Of a stretch of 64,000 nucleotides of DNA, positions 13,315 to 25,448 are shown piece after piece. The stretch is from Tetradesmus obliquus (Eukaryota; Chlorophyta; Chlorophyceae; Sphaeropleales; Scenedesmaceae). Under the pieces are notes generated by a model. The model saw only the letters and a program-made list of their open reading frames with translations. It made no database searches and had not been told where the DNA came from. The DNA lies in the NCBI GenBank assembly GCA_030272155.1, contig CP126193.1, positions 186,001-250,000 of the forward strand, in the 5' to 3' direction. Position 1 is the first letter of the stretch. Every line of letters begins with the position of its first letter. Both the position numbers and the translations under genes were made by a program.

Positions 13315-15920
13315 TCATGACCAGCACATGCCCTCAGGCTGGCTGCGCATCCAGTCAGCAATGCTGGCGCTGCCGCCATTCACACCAAAGCCAAAGCCCT
13401 CGCCCTGACTGCCAAACCCTGCCTGCTGCGCCTGCTGCATCAAGAACGGCCGCTGCGTCGCAGTGTTAGGCGCTGCCGCCTGCGCAACAGGGTAGCGAGG
13501 CACAGGCAGCGCGCTGCACACGGCGCGCTCTTGCGCCGACCCCGCTGGCGCTGCAGACGATATGGCAGGTGATGCAGCTCGCGACACACAGCCCTGCTGC
13601 TGCTGCTGCTGCAGCGCAACAGGTGCAAACAGGTCTGACGACATGCACAGCTGCAGCCGCTGCTGCTCTGTGTACAGCTCGCGCTGCTGCTGCTTGCTGT
13701 CTGCTGCGCCGCAGCCATTGTCGCTGCTGCCCTCATCCGAGCAGCCCACAGACTCGCCCACTGTGGGGTCTGAGGAGGTGCCAGAGCAGCTGGTGGAGGC
13801 TGCAGGCTGCTGCTGCCCCTGGTTGAACAGCGGGACTGGCGCCTGCCACATCAGCTGCTGCTGCTGCTGTTGCATCGTCTGCTGCTGCTGCTGCTGCACC
13901 AAGCCTTGGCTGCCGCTGCCGCTGCTCTGCCCCTGGCCCAGCCAGCCGTTGAAGGCTGCAGACAGCGTCTGCTGCGGTGGCTGCATGCACACGTGCTGCT
14001 GCTGCTGATGGCTGTTTGCGGCCTGCATGCTGATCTGCAGCAGCTGCAGCAGCTGCTCCTTGCTCAGGTGCTCCTGCGCATACGCCAGCAGTGCAGCCGT
14101 GGCGCCAGGCTGGCTGCCCAGCTGCTGCAGGCCGCCGCGCAGATCAGCCAGGATGCGGCCAGCCACACCCGGCAGCTGCAGCCGCTCCGCAAGGCTCAGC
14201 CAGCTGCGCAGTAGGGAAAGAGCAGGGAAAGGCAGGCAAGTCAGCAGTGGCAGCTGGACAACAGGACGTGCGGATGCATCTACATCAACACGTCGGCACC
14301 GTCGGCAGGGCAATCAAATATGACATATTGCAAAGCAGCTGGAATGTGGCCAGGGGCAGGCAGCAGCGGGTAGGTGGCGTGGCGCAGGCCGCACCTGAGC
14401 GCAAAGTTGGGTGCAGCTGGGTCCATGCTGTAGGCCGTGCAGGGCTCAGCCAGGCGCCCCGCCAGGCGCTGCATCAGGCAGGCCATGTCGTACTTGTCTG
14501 CCAGCAGCAGGCAGCGCTCCAGCAGCGCCTGTGGGACACGGCAGCGTGGTCGTGTGATCACAGCAGCAGCAGCAACAGCAGCACAGGCGGCAGCATTGAG
14601 AAACAGGAAGGTGCTGCCAGGATGATTAGTGTTGACGTATGAACGTCAAGCTGGCAATGCACAGTGCAGTAGCAGGGCGTGCAGGGCAGTGAGTGTGCAG
14701 CTGACTGACAGGAGCACTGCAAACCACATGCATGTTTGCACCCATTCCACCAAAGAGCACGGCGCAGCAGAAGAAGCAGCAGTCACTCTCTTGCTGGAGC
14801 AGCACTGTGCTCTCAAATAAGCATCTCTCCCCAAAAGGCGCACCCAGTCTGTGGCTGCCTGCTGCTGCAGCAGCACTGGGTACATGTGGTCCAGCACAGC
14901 CGCCCAGGTGGCCCCCTCCTCCTCAACATGCAGCAGGTAGGCCAGGCCGTGCGTGCTCTCCAGCAGTGCAGGCGTGGGGTACAGGCTGATCATGTCGCGC
15001 AGCACAGGCGACCACAGGATGCACATCTGCAGCACAGCCGGATAACAGGCATTCGCCGCAGGTCGGCAGGAAAACAAGTCAGAGGGGTGATGCACAGAGC
15101 AACTTCTAACATTCGAACAGCCAGAGGTGCTGATGGGGTGCCAGCAATTGTCTGCTTATTTGCCTGCTGCTGCTGCTGCTACAGCTGCGGTTACATGTAT
15201 TGCGGCTGCCCCATGCTTTGCCATGGCGCTGTTGCACTGCGTACAGCCTGCCAGAATACTTCCAAGCACAAGCACAGCAGAACACCAAGTAGCAGCTGCT
15301 GCCGCCGCAGACGCGAGTCATCTGCTTGACAACTGGTTGCACATGCCAGAATGGACATGTAGTGCGCCATGAGCCACGCTGCACAGCTTCAACCTCTGGC
15401 AACCATGCCTGGCAGTGTAGGCTGCTGTTGTGCACACAAACTTGATGCCAACTGCCAGCAACACAGCGCAGGCTGCGGGCCCACCTGGGAGTGCACATGG
15501 TGGATGGTGCCATCCTTGCACTTGATGCGCGTGTCTGACTTCTCCGCGGCGCCCCAGAACTCATCATAGCGGCGAGTGCTGCAAGCAGGTGAACGAGGTG
15601 GATAGATTAAGCATGTGGCACACAGCAAAACAGCCCAATCCCCTTGAGCACTGTACAGCAGAAGCAGCTGGAACTGGGGGTGAAATGTGCAGCAGCGCCC
15701 GCAATAGAAGCAGACGTAAACCAATCGCTTGGTCTAGTACCATATCAACAAGTAGGGCATCAGAGTGCGTTGCTGGACACCAAGCGCGTAAATCAAAGCA
15801 CAGGCTGGCCAACACCAAGCTGCCCCACCTCCTGCACAGCTCAGCGCTGCGGCGCCTGTCAAGCCGATCAAAGCTTTGCCTGCGGATGTCTAATGACCGG
15901 GTTTCTCTCCGAGGGTGCAT
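13315..15920 (-). CDS. BTB/POZ domain protein with Gln-rich C-terminus
   Basis: Probable substrate adaptor of a cullin-3 ubiquitin ligase, the usual role of BTB proteins. Five exons: 15829-15920, 15485-15578, 14844-15026, 14395-14528, 13315-14203. All phases agree, giving 463 residues. The BTB fold is read from DTRIKCKDGTIHHVHSQ, SPVLRDMISLYP, GATWAAVLDHMYP and ALLERCLLLADKYDMACLMQ, the usual order of BTB strands and helices. A helical stretch follows (WLSLAERLQLPGVAGRIL, HLSKEQLLQLLQ) of the kind found after BTB in algal proteins. The last 250 residues are Gln/Ser-rich low complexity with no domain. Start chosen as the ATG of the exon whose donor phase fits; the N-terminal 30 residues are Arg-rich (MHPRRETRSLDIRRQ) and less certain. 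Confidence 0.82.
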
Positions 15921-17049
15921 GCCTGCTGCTGCCGCGATCGCACAAACAGAACCGCACGGCTAGAGGTACGCTATACACTTCTTCATAAAACACACGATTA
16001 CAAATGCGAGTATCTACAGAGGTGGATGTACACGTTGATAAGCTGGTTCACACGCTGGGTGGAGGAAAGCTCGACAAGAGGCAGGTGCGGTAGAACACAG
16101 GCTCAACCAAGAAGCAAATGAGCGTTCGGACCGTGGTTACCGTCAAGAGCTGAACGGCTGCAAACTTTTCACGGTCCAGATTCACTGTTATGACAAAAAG
16201 AAATTTGTTATCTTCTCTGCAAGTTGCGATCAGGAAGACAGAATTGCTGTTTTTGGCTCGCTTTGCAACGTATGAGCGGCTAACGGTGAACGCAGCTGCA
16301 GCCATGCCGCGTCTAACGATGGGCTGTGCGTATCTTGGTGTTGCAGTGGGTGAGTGCGACGGACCGAAACCCAGAAGTGGCTTCTTTGTTGGTTTTTTTC
16401 ACATTTTGTCTTCATTAGCAGAGGCTTGATAGCTATCGATGACCAGAAGTTCATCCGTCGGACTCGACCTCTCCTGCCAGCTGGCTCCAGCTGGCAGTCA
16501 AGCCTGGGCCCGCAGTGCTGCACTTCAGGTCGGCAACAGCACAAGGCGTGCAGGGGTCTGCAATTCACACAGTGGAACCGTGTTGCGCTTGGTCGTCCAA
16601 CCACACATACCATGATAGGATCTGCAGTGTGAAACATGCCAAATCTCTTCTAAGTAGTACAACTCGATATAGGTCACTGACCTGATAACATTGATACATT
16701 GGCTGTGCGAGTGCATGCTGAGGAAGAAGGAAATGATCACAACTCAAAGAAGCCGAACATAACAATCACATTGCCGGCCAGATCAATTCCTGGCGGTGGG
16801 TGTCTGGGTCAGCTGCAGCAGGCCCATGCAGGCCAGTCCACAGCAGCATGCTGCAAGTCGTTGACGCGCAGCCGCCTCTGTCCAGTATTCTGGCAGCAGC
16901 TTCTGCTCCTGCTACTGCTGCTTGCATTCACCACCACCACCGTCTGCTTGGCAGCCATATGTGCCATCCGCAAAGGGATCATCCCCAGCAGCCTCACATG
17001 TGCTGTTGGAGTCCAGCGCCTCCAGCACGCCCATAACCTCTTGCTACTG
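15921..17049. other. Intergenic region, no gene seen
   Basis: Lies between the BTB start (minus) and the ribokinase-fusion stop (minus), so it should contain the BTB promoter and the fusion gene's 3' UTR. The part from 15960 to 16440 is A/T-richer than its surroundings. No coding exon could be supported. Confidence 0.45.
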
Positions 17050-18681
17050 CTACTGCTGCTGCTGCTGCTGCTGCTGCTTGCATTCACCATGGCCATCATC
17101 GGCTGAGCATTCACACCCACAACCTGCTGTTGTGGCCTGAGATGGCTCTTCACCAGCCTTAAGCGCCTCTAGCGCCTCCAGCACGCCCATGCCATCATGC
17201 GCAGCAGCAAAGCCATCCAGCCCTGAAGCCGCCAGCCGCGCCGCCTTGGACCACAGCGCCTTAAACCGCCGCACATTATACTCCGCCTCCCGCACAGGGT
17301 CCTCGTTCAGCGGGAAGGTGTCAAAGTACACGTGGCCGTCATAACCGCTGCGCTGCATCCATCGCACCACCTCCAGTGCAGCTACAGGGTTTACACTCCC
17401 AAACGCCAGCCCATCTTCCGCGCCCAGCCGCACATGCGCGTCATTCAGCTGCAGCCCAAACAGCTTGCCTGCAGCGCCCACCATCGCCACACTCTGCGCG
17501 GGGTTCTCGCCAGCCAGCAGCAGGTGCCCCATGTCCAGGGTTAGGCCGAAGTTCGGCCGGCTGACTTGCTGCGCCAGCAGCAGCGCCGCGCCCGTGCTAG
17601 GCACGATGGCAAAGCGTGATGAGGCGTCAGTGGGCTTGAACTCCAGGGAGACGCGGATGCCTGGGGGGCAGGCGTCAGCCAGCGCCTGGAATGCCTCCAC
17701 GGTGTGCTGCCAGGCAGCAAGGTAGTCCACCTGGCAGGGAGGTGGGCGGGCAGCCGGTGTGATTGACAAGTCAAGGCGGTGGGTTTGGGGCAGTGGACAC
17801 ATGTGCATGTCTAATAAGGCTGCAGCCGCAGCATTGCGTAACTCATGCGGCGCAAGCGTCATTCGAAGGACCAGTTTGCGACCTTTGCAGTGCTCATGTG
17901 CGCTCGCTCATGTGCTAGCATGTAAGCTTGAAGGTGCCTCTGCTTGGCCCCGCCTCGTGCTGGTCCAGCTGACACAGCACTGCCTGAGGCGCTGTGGGCG
18001 CCGTGAAATGAACCAGATGGTATTTTTTGAAACACATTCGATAATATTCAACATGTTATGTTGCAAAAAGATTTGGTTTTTCCGTAAATGACATTTCAAT
18101 AATTTGTTTCTGCTGGCTGCTTAGTCCTCTGCCTTGAGCCTGCCAGGCACAACCAGCTGGCTTGGCCATGCAGCAGGTGGCATCAACACAGCCAGCTCCG
18201 CTGCGCTGCCAGCTCCCCAGCCTCAACAAAACAAGCGTTGCATCCTGGTTCCCACCTGGAAGTGGCTGTCATAGCCATCACAGCCTCGGCATGCAGCACA
18301 TGTGCCATGGCATAGCACCGCCAGCTCCGCAGCATCACCAGCGCCTCAGTTTCAACACCACACACACACCCTCCTCAACTGGAAGCTCCGTAGATACAAC
18401 AAAAGCAAGCAGTTGTCTTTCTGTTGTCAACATAAGCATTGCCTGCTCACCTGGAAGTGGTAGTCATAGCCGTCATAGGGCGACCACACAATGAGCTCAG
18501 GTGCGCCCAGCCGCGCCGCCCAGCCGCAGCCAGCCACCGCCAGCTCAACAGCAGCCTGCCGCAGGCCTGCAGCCGGGTTGCTGAACGCGCCCAGCCTGAA
18601 CTCAGCGGGGAAGCGGATGCATACGGCGCCTGCCTGCAGGCCTGCTTCTTGCAGGGCTTGGAGCACCTGGTGGGGGCCAGC

Positions 18682-18716
<35 letters not shown>

Positions 18717-21477
18717 GTTGGTGACGGGTTGGAGAGTCACCGCTTTGAAAGCACCCTGTTGGACAGAGCAGGCGCAGACAGCACAACTGCAGATGGCTCA
18801 TGCACGCAAGAAAACACTCATTGCGCAACCCCTGCTGTTGATGGGTAACATGATGATGATGATTGCGCAACCCCTGCTTCAAAGATGTACTGCTGCCCGA
18901 GCTTCGACTTCTGCCTGTCACAGCGCTCACCGCACGACCCCGAAACAGGCTGTGTGTCAACAGCTGTTGCTGGCTGCCGCATGCGCACCTGCTCCGTGGT
19001 GAGCCCCTCGCTGTGCTGCGGGTAGTTCAGGTCCACCAGGGACAGCCCCCGCACCCTGCCCTGCCGCTGGATCCAGCCCAGCACATCATCGCCCCTATCA
19101 GCAGCAGCCGCCAGGTCACGCCGGGCCCTCATGCTGTTGAGGCGGCTCGCAAACTTGTAGGGGCAGGTGGCAGGTGGCAGTGCTGCGCGGGTGTGGCCAC
19201 ATTGCTTCCTTGTGCTGGGCTCCGCAGCTGCCGTCACAGGTTGCTGCTCGCCAGCCTCACCCTGCTGCTGCTGCTGCTGCTGCAGTGTGCTGCCGCCATG
19301 CAGTGCCAGCAGCGCCTCCACCTCAGCGCGGCTGGGCAGGCTGGGCACAGCACCCAATCTTGACACTGCCAGCGCACCGGCAGCAGCAGCCAGCCTCAGG
19401 CAGGCCTGCAGGGGCTGCCCCTCCACTAGGCCCACTGCAAAGCCAGCCCGGAAGGCGTCACCTGGCAGGCATAACATGCGGCAGCAGAAACAGCAGCAGC
19501 AGGGAAGGCAGCATCAACACCAGTCATCGCAGTCGCAGAGACAGCAACGCAGAGAAGACAGCAGCAGCCACAGCAGCAGCAGCACTGTCGAACAAACAGA
19601 CTTGAACAGAGCCACACCAAATCCCTCGCGCATGGCACACTGACGGGGGCTTGCACAAAGGGTGATGTTGACCCGACCACTTGCATGGCTGTCGGTGCAT
19701 GACTCTGCTTCCATCGTGCGCGGTGCGTGGCAGGCCAGATGAACAGCATACGTGCATATCTTCAACCACCATACGCACTGCACATGCAGCCTCACGGCAG
19801 CAGTTTGGTGCGCGCAGCCGCCTTGCTGCCGCGCAACATGCAGCTGGCAGTGCGTAACAGCAGCAGCAGCAGCAGCTGCTGCAGCACCCCACCTGCTGCT
19901 GTGGCGTCCACAACCGCGCCGCCCGGCACAGGCAGCGCCTCCTGCCGTGTGACGCTGCCGTCTGCAGCCACCAGCAGCGCCCCCCGCTCCGCTAGTGTGA
20001 CCAGCACGTTGCTGACACCGCGCTTGATGAGGCTCATGGCGGCCGCCACCACCTGTGTAGCAGTGAGGCATGCAGCGCAGCAGTGAGGCGACCGTCACTG
20101 TGACAGTGAGTGCTGACACCGCGCTTGACGGCTCTGCGCGGCAGCCACCACCTGCACAGGCAGCATCAAGCGCAGCAGTGAGGCCTGCGCTGACATGCCC
20201 TTTCCCCTGATTTGAAAATGTCACCTCCACAAGGCTGCTGCTGCTGCTGCTGCTCCTGCAGTTGTTGATAGTTTCTGCTGCTACCGCTGCGGCTACTGCT
20301 GCTGCTGCCATTGGCACCTGCTCCTGTGTGTCTGTGGGCATGCCAGTCAGCGCCTGCAGCTCAGGCTGGTTGGGTGCCAGGTAGGACAGCAGCGGCAGCA
20401 GCGCAGCAGGCAGCGGGCGCTCCTCGCCCCCAACGTCCTGCACAGCACGATGCAAGGCATTGTGTTTGGTAGGTGGTCAAGTGCATAGTGCAGCAGCAGC
20501 AGGCGGACACCAATGCATGCAAATTGGAGCGGCATGGAGAGGCAGGCAGCAGCACCCACAGCTGTGTGGCAGGCGGCAGCAGGTGCCATGCGGCGAGCCA
20601 ACGCAGAAGTGGCACAGCAGCACAGCAGCCGTGACAGGTGCCAAAGAGGTGCCCTGCAATGCGGCTGGCCTGCAGCGCAACATGGTCCAGCAACACAGCA
20701 TCTGCAACACTGCTGTGCTGGCAGCGCCCCGAATACATCAAACTGTGGGTCTGTAAGATTCATTTTTTACACTCTGCCGCTGCTCCAGCTGCACTTGGTT
20801 TTCCTGCCCTTCACCTGTATGACCAGCACGCCGACAGCTGCAGCAGCTGCCGCCACCGCCATGTTGACGTGCTCGGGTACCTCCCGCTGCAGCAGCACCA
20901 CGGCTGCACCATGCAGCAGCTGTGACACCGGCTCACCCTGGCCACGCCAGCAGCAGCAGCAGCAGCAGCAGTATTCAACCGCTGAGACAGGCATGGGCTG
21001 ATTCTACCACTTAGTAGGGCTGCGCTGCTTCAAGCAACTGCGGCCTGCCAAATGACATAATCAGGCACTAAATCTCCCGCCAGAGTACTCAGCAGCACTC
21101 TACAGGGTAGAGCCTGGGCATTGAGGCCAGCAATCTGCGGCTTGCCCTTGCACAGTCTGACACACCCCAGCCACACCCTCACCTCTCGCCAGCCACTGTT
21201 GGCTCCCCCCAGCACCACACTAGAGGCGGTGCCGTCAGGCTCCAGCAGCACCAGGCCCTGGCCTGAGGGCAGCAAAGGCAGCACGCCGCAGCCTGATATG
21301 TCTACGCCAGCAGCCGCCAGCTCGCGCTGCAGTGTGGCTGCGTGGCTGTCGTTGCCAAACTTGCACACAAAGCGTGTGTGAGGCTGCGGGGTGAGGGGCA
21401 AGCCACGTGCAAGGCGCGCGGCTGCGACGGCTTGGTTGGCACCCTGGGGACGCAAAACAGCGCAGCACCAGCAGCAG

Positions 21478-21521
<44 letters not shown>

Positions 21522-21984
21522 AAAGAGTAATGTGTGCATGTGTGGAGGAGCGTGTGGGTGAAGCAGCCTGCATCCAGACAGAACTAGCCTGCACACAGGC
21601 TGAGACGCAGGCTGCTGCCATGCGGCTGCACTGCTGCAGCAACGCATGGCCACAGCGATGGGAGTTTATGCAGCAACACAGCCTGCTGGTTGTGCATGGC
21701 TGCAGCGGCTGTGTATGTGTTAAGCCCACCTTGCCGCCCACGGCTGTAGCTGCGCTGGGGCTGGCCGCGATGGTTGTCTCGCCAGGCCCGGGCAGCCGGT
21801 GCACGTGCACGATGATGTCCATGTTGACCGAGCCCACAACCAGGATGGTACGCGCAGCGCTGCTGCTGCTGCTGCTGCTGCTGTTGTCACTGCTGGCGAC
21901 CAGCTGGGCAGTGAGGGCCAACCAGCTGCAGGCAGAGCAACAGCGGCATGTCTGGTGCGGTGACTGATGTAAAACAGCACCCAA
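17050..21984 (-). CDS. Fusion of PfkB-family ribokinase and xylose-isomerase-like TIM barrel
   Basis: Eight exons: 21730-about 21984, 21183-21443, 20815-20937, 20225-20437, 19893-20052, 18989-19461, 18451-18666, 17050-17730. Every junction fits GT-AG and phase, giving about 793 residues. Residues 45-385 are a ribokinase: ILVVGSVNMDIIVHVHRLPG, then GGK/GANQAVAAARLA (PfkB signature 1, across an intron), LAPNQPELQALTG, and VDATAAGDAFRAGFAVGL (signature 2; the usual GAGD is AAGD, with the catalytic Asp kept). From about residue 435 to the end is an AP-endonuclease-2/xylose-isomerase-like barrel: SLVDLNYPQHSEGL, AVCIRFPAEFRLGAF, LIVWSPYDGYDYHF, VSLEFKPTDASSRF, FGLTLDMGHLLLAGENPAQS, LQLNDAHVRLGAEDGL, GHVYFDTFPLNEDP. 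The Glu, Asp, His and Asp/His positions that bind metal in this superfamily are visible. The exact start is unresolved: no in-frame ATG precedes the kinase, so a short first exon may be missing. Sugar substrate unknown. Confidence 0.88.
18679..18712 (-). repeat. (CTG)n tract upstream of a 3' splice site
   Basis: CAG repeat on the plus strand (CTG on the coding strand), lying 13 nt upstream of exon 7 of the ribokinase fusion gene. Confidence 0.85.
18837..18861 (+). mobile_element. 5'-truncated retroposon remnant, copy 3
   Basis: A 25-bp insert ending GGGTAACATGATGATGATG, bounded by a perfect 17-bp direct repeat at 18820-18836 and 18862-18878. It sits in an intron of the ribokinase fusion gene. 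It is the shortest of three copies sharing the same 3' end. Confidence 0.6.
21455..21521 (-). repeat. (CTG)n tract upstream of a 3' splice site
   Basis: Interrupted CAG repeat (plus strand) in the first intron of the ribokinase fusion gene, ending about 12-20 nt before the acceptor of the exon that encodes GANQA. Confidence 0.85.
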
Positions 21985-22242
21985 GATCCAGCAATTGCAA
22001 TCTTTGTGAGCTATTCAAGGAGGTCCGCTTTGCAATATCAAGGTGGTTGACATGTACACGCGCTTTGGCTGTCGAGCGATGTGGGCTATGCGGCAACGGC
22101 AACCCATGTATGCGCAGATTGTGTTGATGGAGGCTGTTGTGCAAGGACCTGCATGCAGTTCGTGCATCACACTCACCACATGCACAGCAGCATGCTGTAT
22201 CTCACGCCACTTGTGACCTGTGCGTGGCTGCTGCTACTGCTG

Positions 22243-22285
<43 letters not shown>

Positions 22286-22731
22286 ACTGTACAGCACTAC
22301 ACCGTGCTCTGGTCTGCTGCTCAGTGATCCCCATTGCGTCTTAATTCGTACAGGGCATCAAACTGTGGCAAGACAGAACTGCCACGTTCAGTCAAAGACC
22401 GCAACGTTTGCCAGCTGCTGTGCAAGCACTCGCCTGCTGCCTGCTCGTCAGTAGGCCGTAAAATACGCCACATCACGTGAAAGTTTCAAAACGTAAACTG
22501 CAAGTAGGACGCATTTTGGAATCAAGATCAGATGGTGATTTGTACTGCCAGCCCGAAACCCTGATTGTCATATCCGTCCTGCACGTAACCTCCAAGCTCC
22601 TGTGGTCCAAAGGCCCAAAGGTAAACGCTGAAGCTTGCCGATCACGCTTGTGTTGTGGTAACTCATACCAGCGCTGCTTGTTGGGCTTGTTTTAACTTGC
22701 TCTGCTGCTGATCTGTCCTGAGTAGTTCAAA
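21985..22731. promoter_or_regulatory. Divergent intergenic region between the ribokinase-isomerase fusion and the aldolase
   Basis: About 747 bp between the two 5' ends. It contains a run of about 18 CTG units (22226-22285) and an A/T-richer stretch after 22440 leading to the aldolase ATG. A shared promoter is inferred from the head-to-head arrangement; no known operator motif was identified. Confidence 0.45.
22226..22285 (+). repeat. (CTG)n microsatellite in a divergent promoter region
   Basis: Near-perfect CTG run with two CTA interruptions at its left end. Unlike most CTG tracts in this window it is not directly followed by an exon that I could support. Confidence 0.9.
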
Positions 22732-24195
22732 ATGTTCCGAGCTGCCATTAGACAGACAGTAGCGAAACATGGACGCTTAGTTTGCAACACCAGCCGTCAC
22801 AACAGCATATCTGCCCTGCGCCGGTCTGGCAGGGCTGCATTCACAGCAAAAGCAGCAGCAGGCAATGAAGGCAGCAGCAGCGGCAACAGCGGCAGCAGCG
22901 GCGCAGCCTCGTATGGCATCTTCGTCATCAGCGCATCGCCAGTGTGTGCTGAGGCTGTGGCTGTGTCTGGCCCGGACTGGCTGTGCCTGGATGCACAGCA
23001 CGGAGCGGTGCGCGGAGCAGCTGGTCAAGCAGCTGCCAGGGCCTGCAGCACTGCCAGTGCAGGACAGCACAGTAGTGCCAACACAGCATGTTGCAGCGGC
23101 TTTGCACAAGCAGCAGTGCACACGTGCAACCATCTGTGGTCAGCAGCATGCACGTGAATTTATGTGATCACAAGCATGCAGTGCCGCAAAGGAGGGTAAC
23201 GCGGTCTTCAATGCACACACCCAGTTTCAGTGCTGCGCTGCTGTGCGCCCCTTCCCCCTGCAGGTGGGCTATGAGACGCTCAACGCCATGCTGGGCTGCA
23301 CATCTGCCTACCCAGCCAAGCGCATCGTGCGCGTGGGTGGCCCCAATGACAGGTGTGGTTACAAAGAGTAACACTTTTTTGACAGCAGGGGGAGTTGCAA
23401 CAGCCCCTGCAGCACATGCCCGGCAGCATGGGTCGCGCATGCAGAAGGTTTGTTGACAATGCTGAATGAGGGCGTGTGCTTTTCCGCCTGCCCCTGCAGG
23501 TATGGCATCCAGCAGGCGCTGGACCTCGGTGCAGACGGCGTGATGGTGCCTCTGGTCAACAGCAAGGAGGACGCGCAGCAGGTGCGCCGGGCTGCAGCAC
23601 TGCACTGGCAGCGGCAGCACTGCTGCAGCATAACACAAGCAATGGCAGCGGCAGTGCATGTCAGGAGTGCTGCCTGCGGTAATAGGTGCTGCCCCCGAAG
23701 CTGCGGCCTCGCTCGAGCCCGAGGCAGCTGCTAGCCAGCACTGCTTCTCCGCAGCAGTCAGGCAGGTAGCACGGTACCGCAGCATCACCACAGCTCGAGG
23801 TGTGCTGTTGTGCTGCTTTCTTGTGCAGGCGGTCAGCTACTGCCTCTTCCCTCCAGACGGGCAGCGTTCAGTGGCCTACCCTGTCAGGTGCTGAGGAGCC
23901 CAGCAATGGCCAGCCACAGACACAGGCAACAGACTACCAAATACTGAGCAGCCACTCGTGCTGCATGCACCCACGCAGCACCAAACTGCAGGGATCAGCA
24001 GCCAGCAAGCCGCGTGGTTGCAGCGGGCCATGCATGTGCCGGCTCTGCAGCAGCTTCTTTCAGTGTCGGACGCGTGTGCCCCGGCAGCTGCCTGGCAACA
24101 TGCTGTGCAACCAGCAGCGCACGGCAGCAGTACGTTAGCACCTGTGCTGCTGCTCACAATTCGTGCATGTGTATATCGCGTGCCGCCGCCGCTGT

Positions 24196-24228
<33 letters not shown>

Positions 24229-25448
24229 AGGGCAGTGTACCGCAAGGGTGTGGGCGTGCCGGCGCTGGCTCAGTACCTGCGGGAGGCCAACAGGGAGGTG
24301 GAGGTGTGGCTGCAGGTGGGGCGGGCAGTGTTGGGAGCGGGGCAACAGCAGGGGCTGTTGTGCCGTGCCTTGGAGCAATACCTGCCTCCCAGATGCCACT
24401 GTTTCAGCCCATGCTGCTGCCAGGCATTCCTACTGCTGCCAAGCACTCCTGCTGCTGCCGGGCGCTGCTGCTGCAGGTTGAGACGCGCGCCTGCTTTGAG
24501 GCGCTGGACGAGGTGCTGTCAGTGCCAGGCGTCAGCTGCGCCTTCCTGGGTGAGATGATTGAGCAGACCAGCTGCAGCCGATAGCACAGCTGCGCCATGC
24601 ATGGCATAGCACTGTAAATGTGTGTAAGTGGCTGCACAGGCAGTTTAGCATGGCACGCAACGGCCAGCAACACGACGCGCAGGAGGTTGCCTGACGCCTG
24701 CTGCCTGCAAAGTGCAGTGCAGCACACACGTAGCTGGTGCACAGAGCCTGTGATTTGCACGCTTTTGCTGTGGCCGAGCGTGCATCGATGCTGATGTGGC
24801 CTGCTGCTGCTGCTGCTGCTGCTGCAGGGCCCTCCGACATGGGCTTCAGCTACGGCCTGCACACCAAGACCAACTACGACCTGCCAGCCATGCTCACCAG
24901 CCCAGAGCTGGACAACGTGTACAGCACTGTGGTGGAGGTGAGGCGGGGTGTCAAGGGTGCGGTAAAATGTGCCACTTGCAAATAGGCTGATCTTCCAGTG
25001 GGGTTGGCAGTGCTGGCTACGGGCAATGCTTACACGGCGCTTCCAAGAGCCATGTGCAGGGCTGCGTTGTGCGTGGCCGGGGGAGTTGCTACTGCGGATG
25101 TACTGGATGCGCTGCCGTGTGTTCTGATGATGCTAGATCCCTGTGCCTGTGCTAGTTCAAACCTGTTGCATGTTTGCACCGCTGTATACAGCGGTTGTAC
25201 AACAGCGAAACATGAGCACACACACGTAACGCAGGACAGGTCATCCTGCTCGCCCTGCTGTTACTCTGCCGCCGTCTGCCCGGCAGGCCTGCAACAAGCA
25301 CGGCGTCGCGCCGGGTGTGTTCTGTCTGGGCGAGGCGCGTGCCGCGCAGCTGGCGGCGCAGGGCTACAAGTACGTGGCGTACAACACTGACCTGGGCGTG
25401 ATCATGAACTACAGTGCAAGCACATTGGCGAAGCTCAGACGCACCTGA
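22732..25448 (+). CDS. HpcH/HpaI-family class II aldolase (2-keto-3-deoxy-sugar-acid aldolase type), organelle-targeted
   Basis: Predicted metal-dependent aldolase that cleaves a 2-keto-3-deoxy acid to pyruvate plus an aldehyde (the RhmA/GarL/HpcH family). Eight exons: 22732-23007, 23264-23352, 23500-23581, 23829-23887, 24231-24315, 24477-24549, 24828-24937, 25287-25448; all phases agree, 311 residues. Family landmarks in order: DWLCLDAQHGAVGYET (catalytic His), RIVRVGGPND (substrate Arg), GADGVMVPLVNSKEDAQQAV, VWLQVETRACFEALDEV (metal Glu), CAFLGPSDMGFSYGL (metal Asp), GVFCLGEARAAQLAAQGYKY. The first 55 residues (MFRAAIRQTVAKHGRL, then Arg/Ser-rich) look like a mitochondrial or plastid transit peptide. 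Exons 5 and 7 are preceded directly by (CTG)n tracts. Divergently paired with the sugar isomerase/kinase fusion, which suggests a shared sugar-degradation route. The precise substrate is unknown. Confidence 0.92.
24186..24230 (+). repeat. (CTG)n tract abutting a 3' splice site
   Basis: CTG-rich run ending GCTGCTGCAG exactly at the start of aldolase exon 5. A similar tract at 24801-24827 precedes exon 7. Confidence 0.85.
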
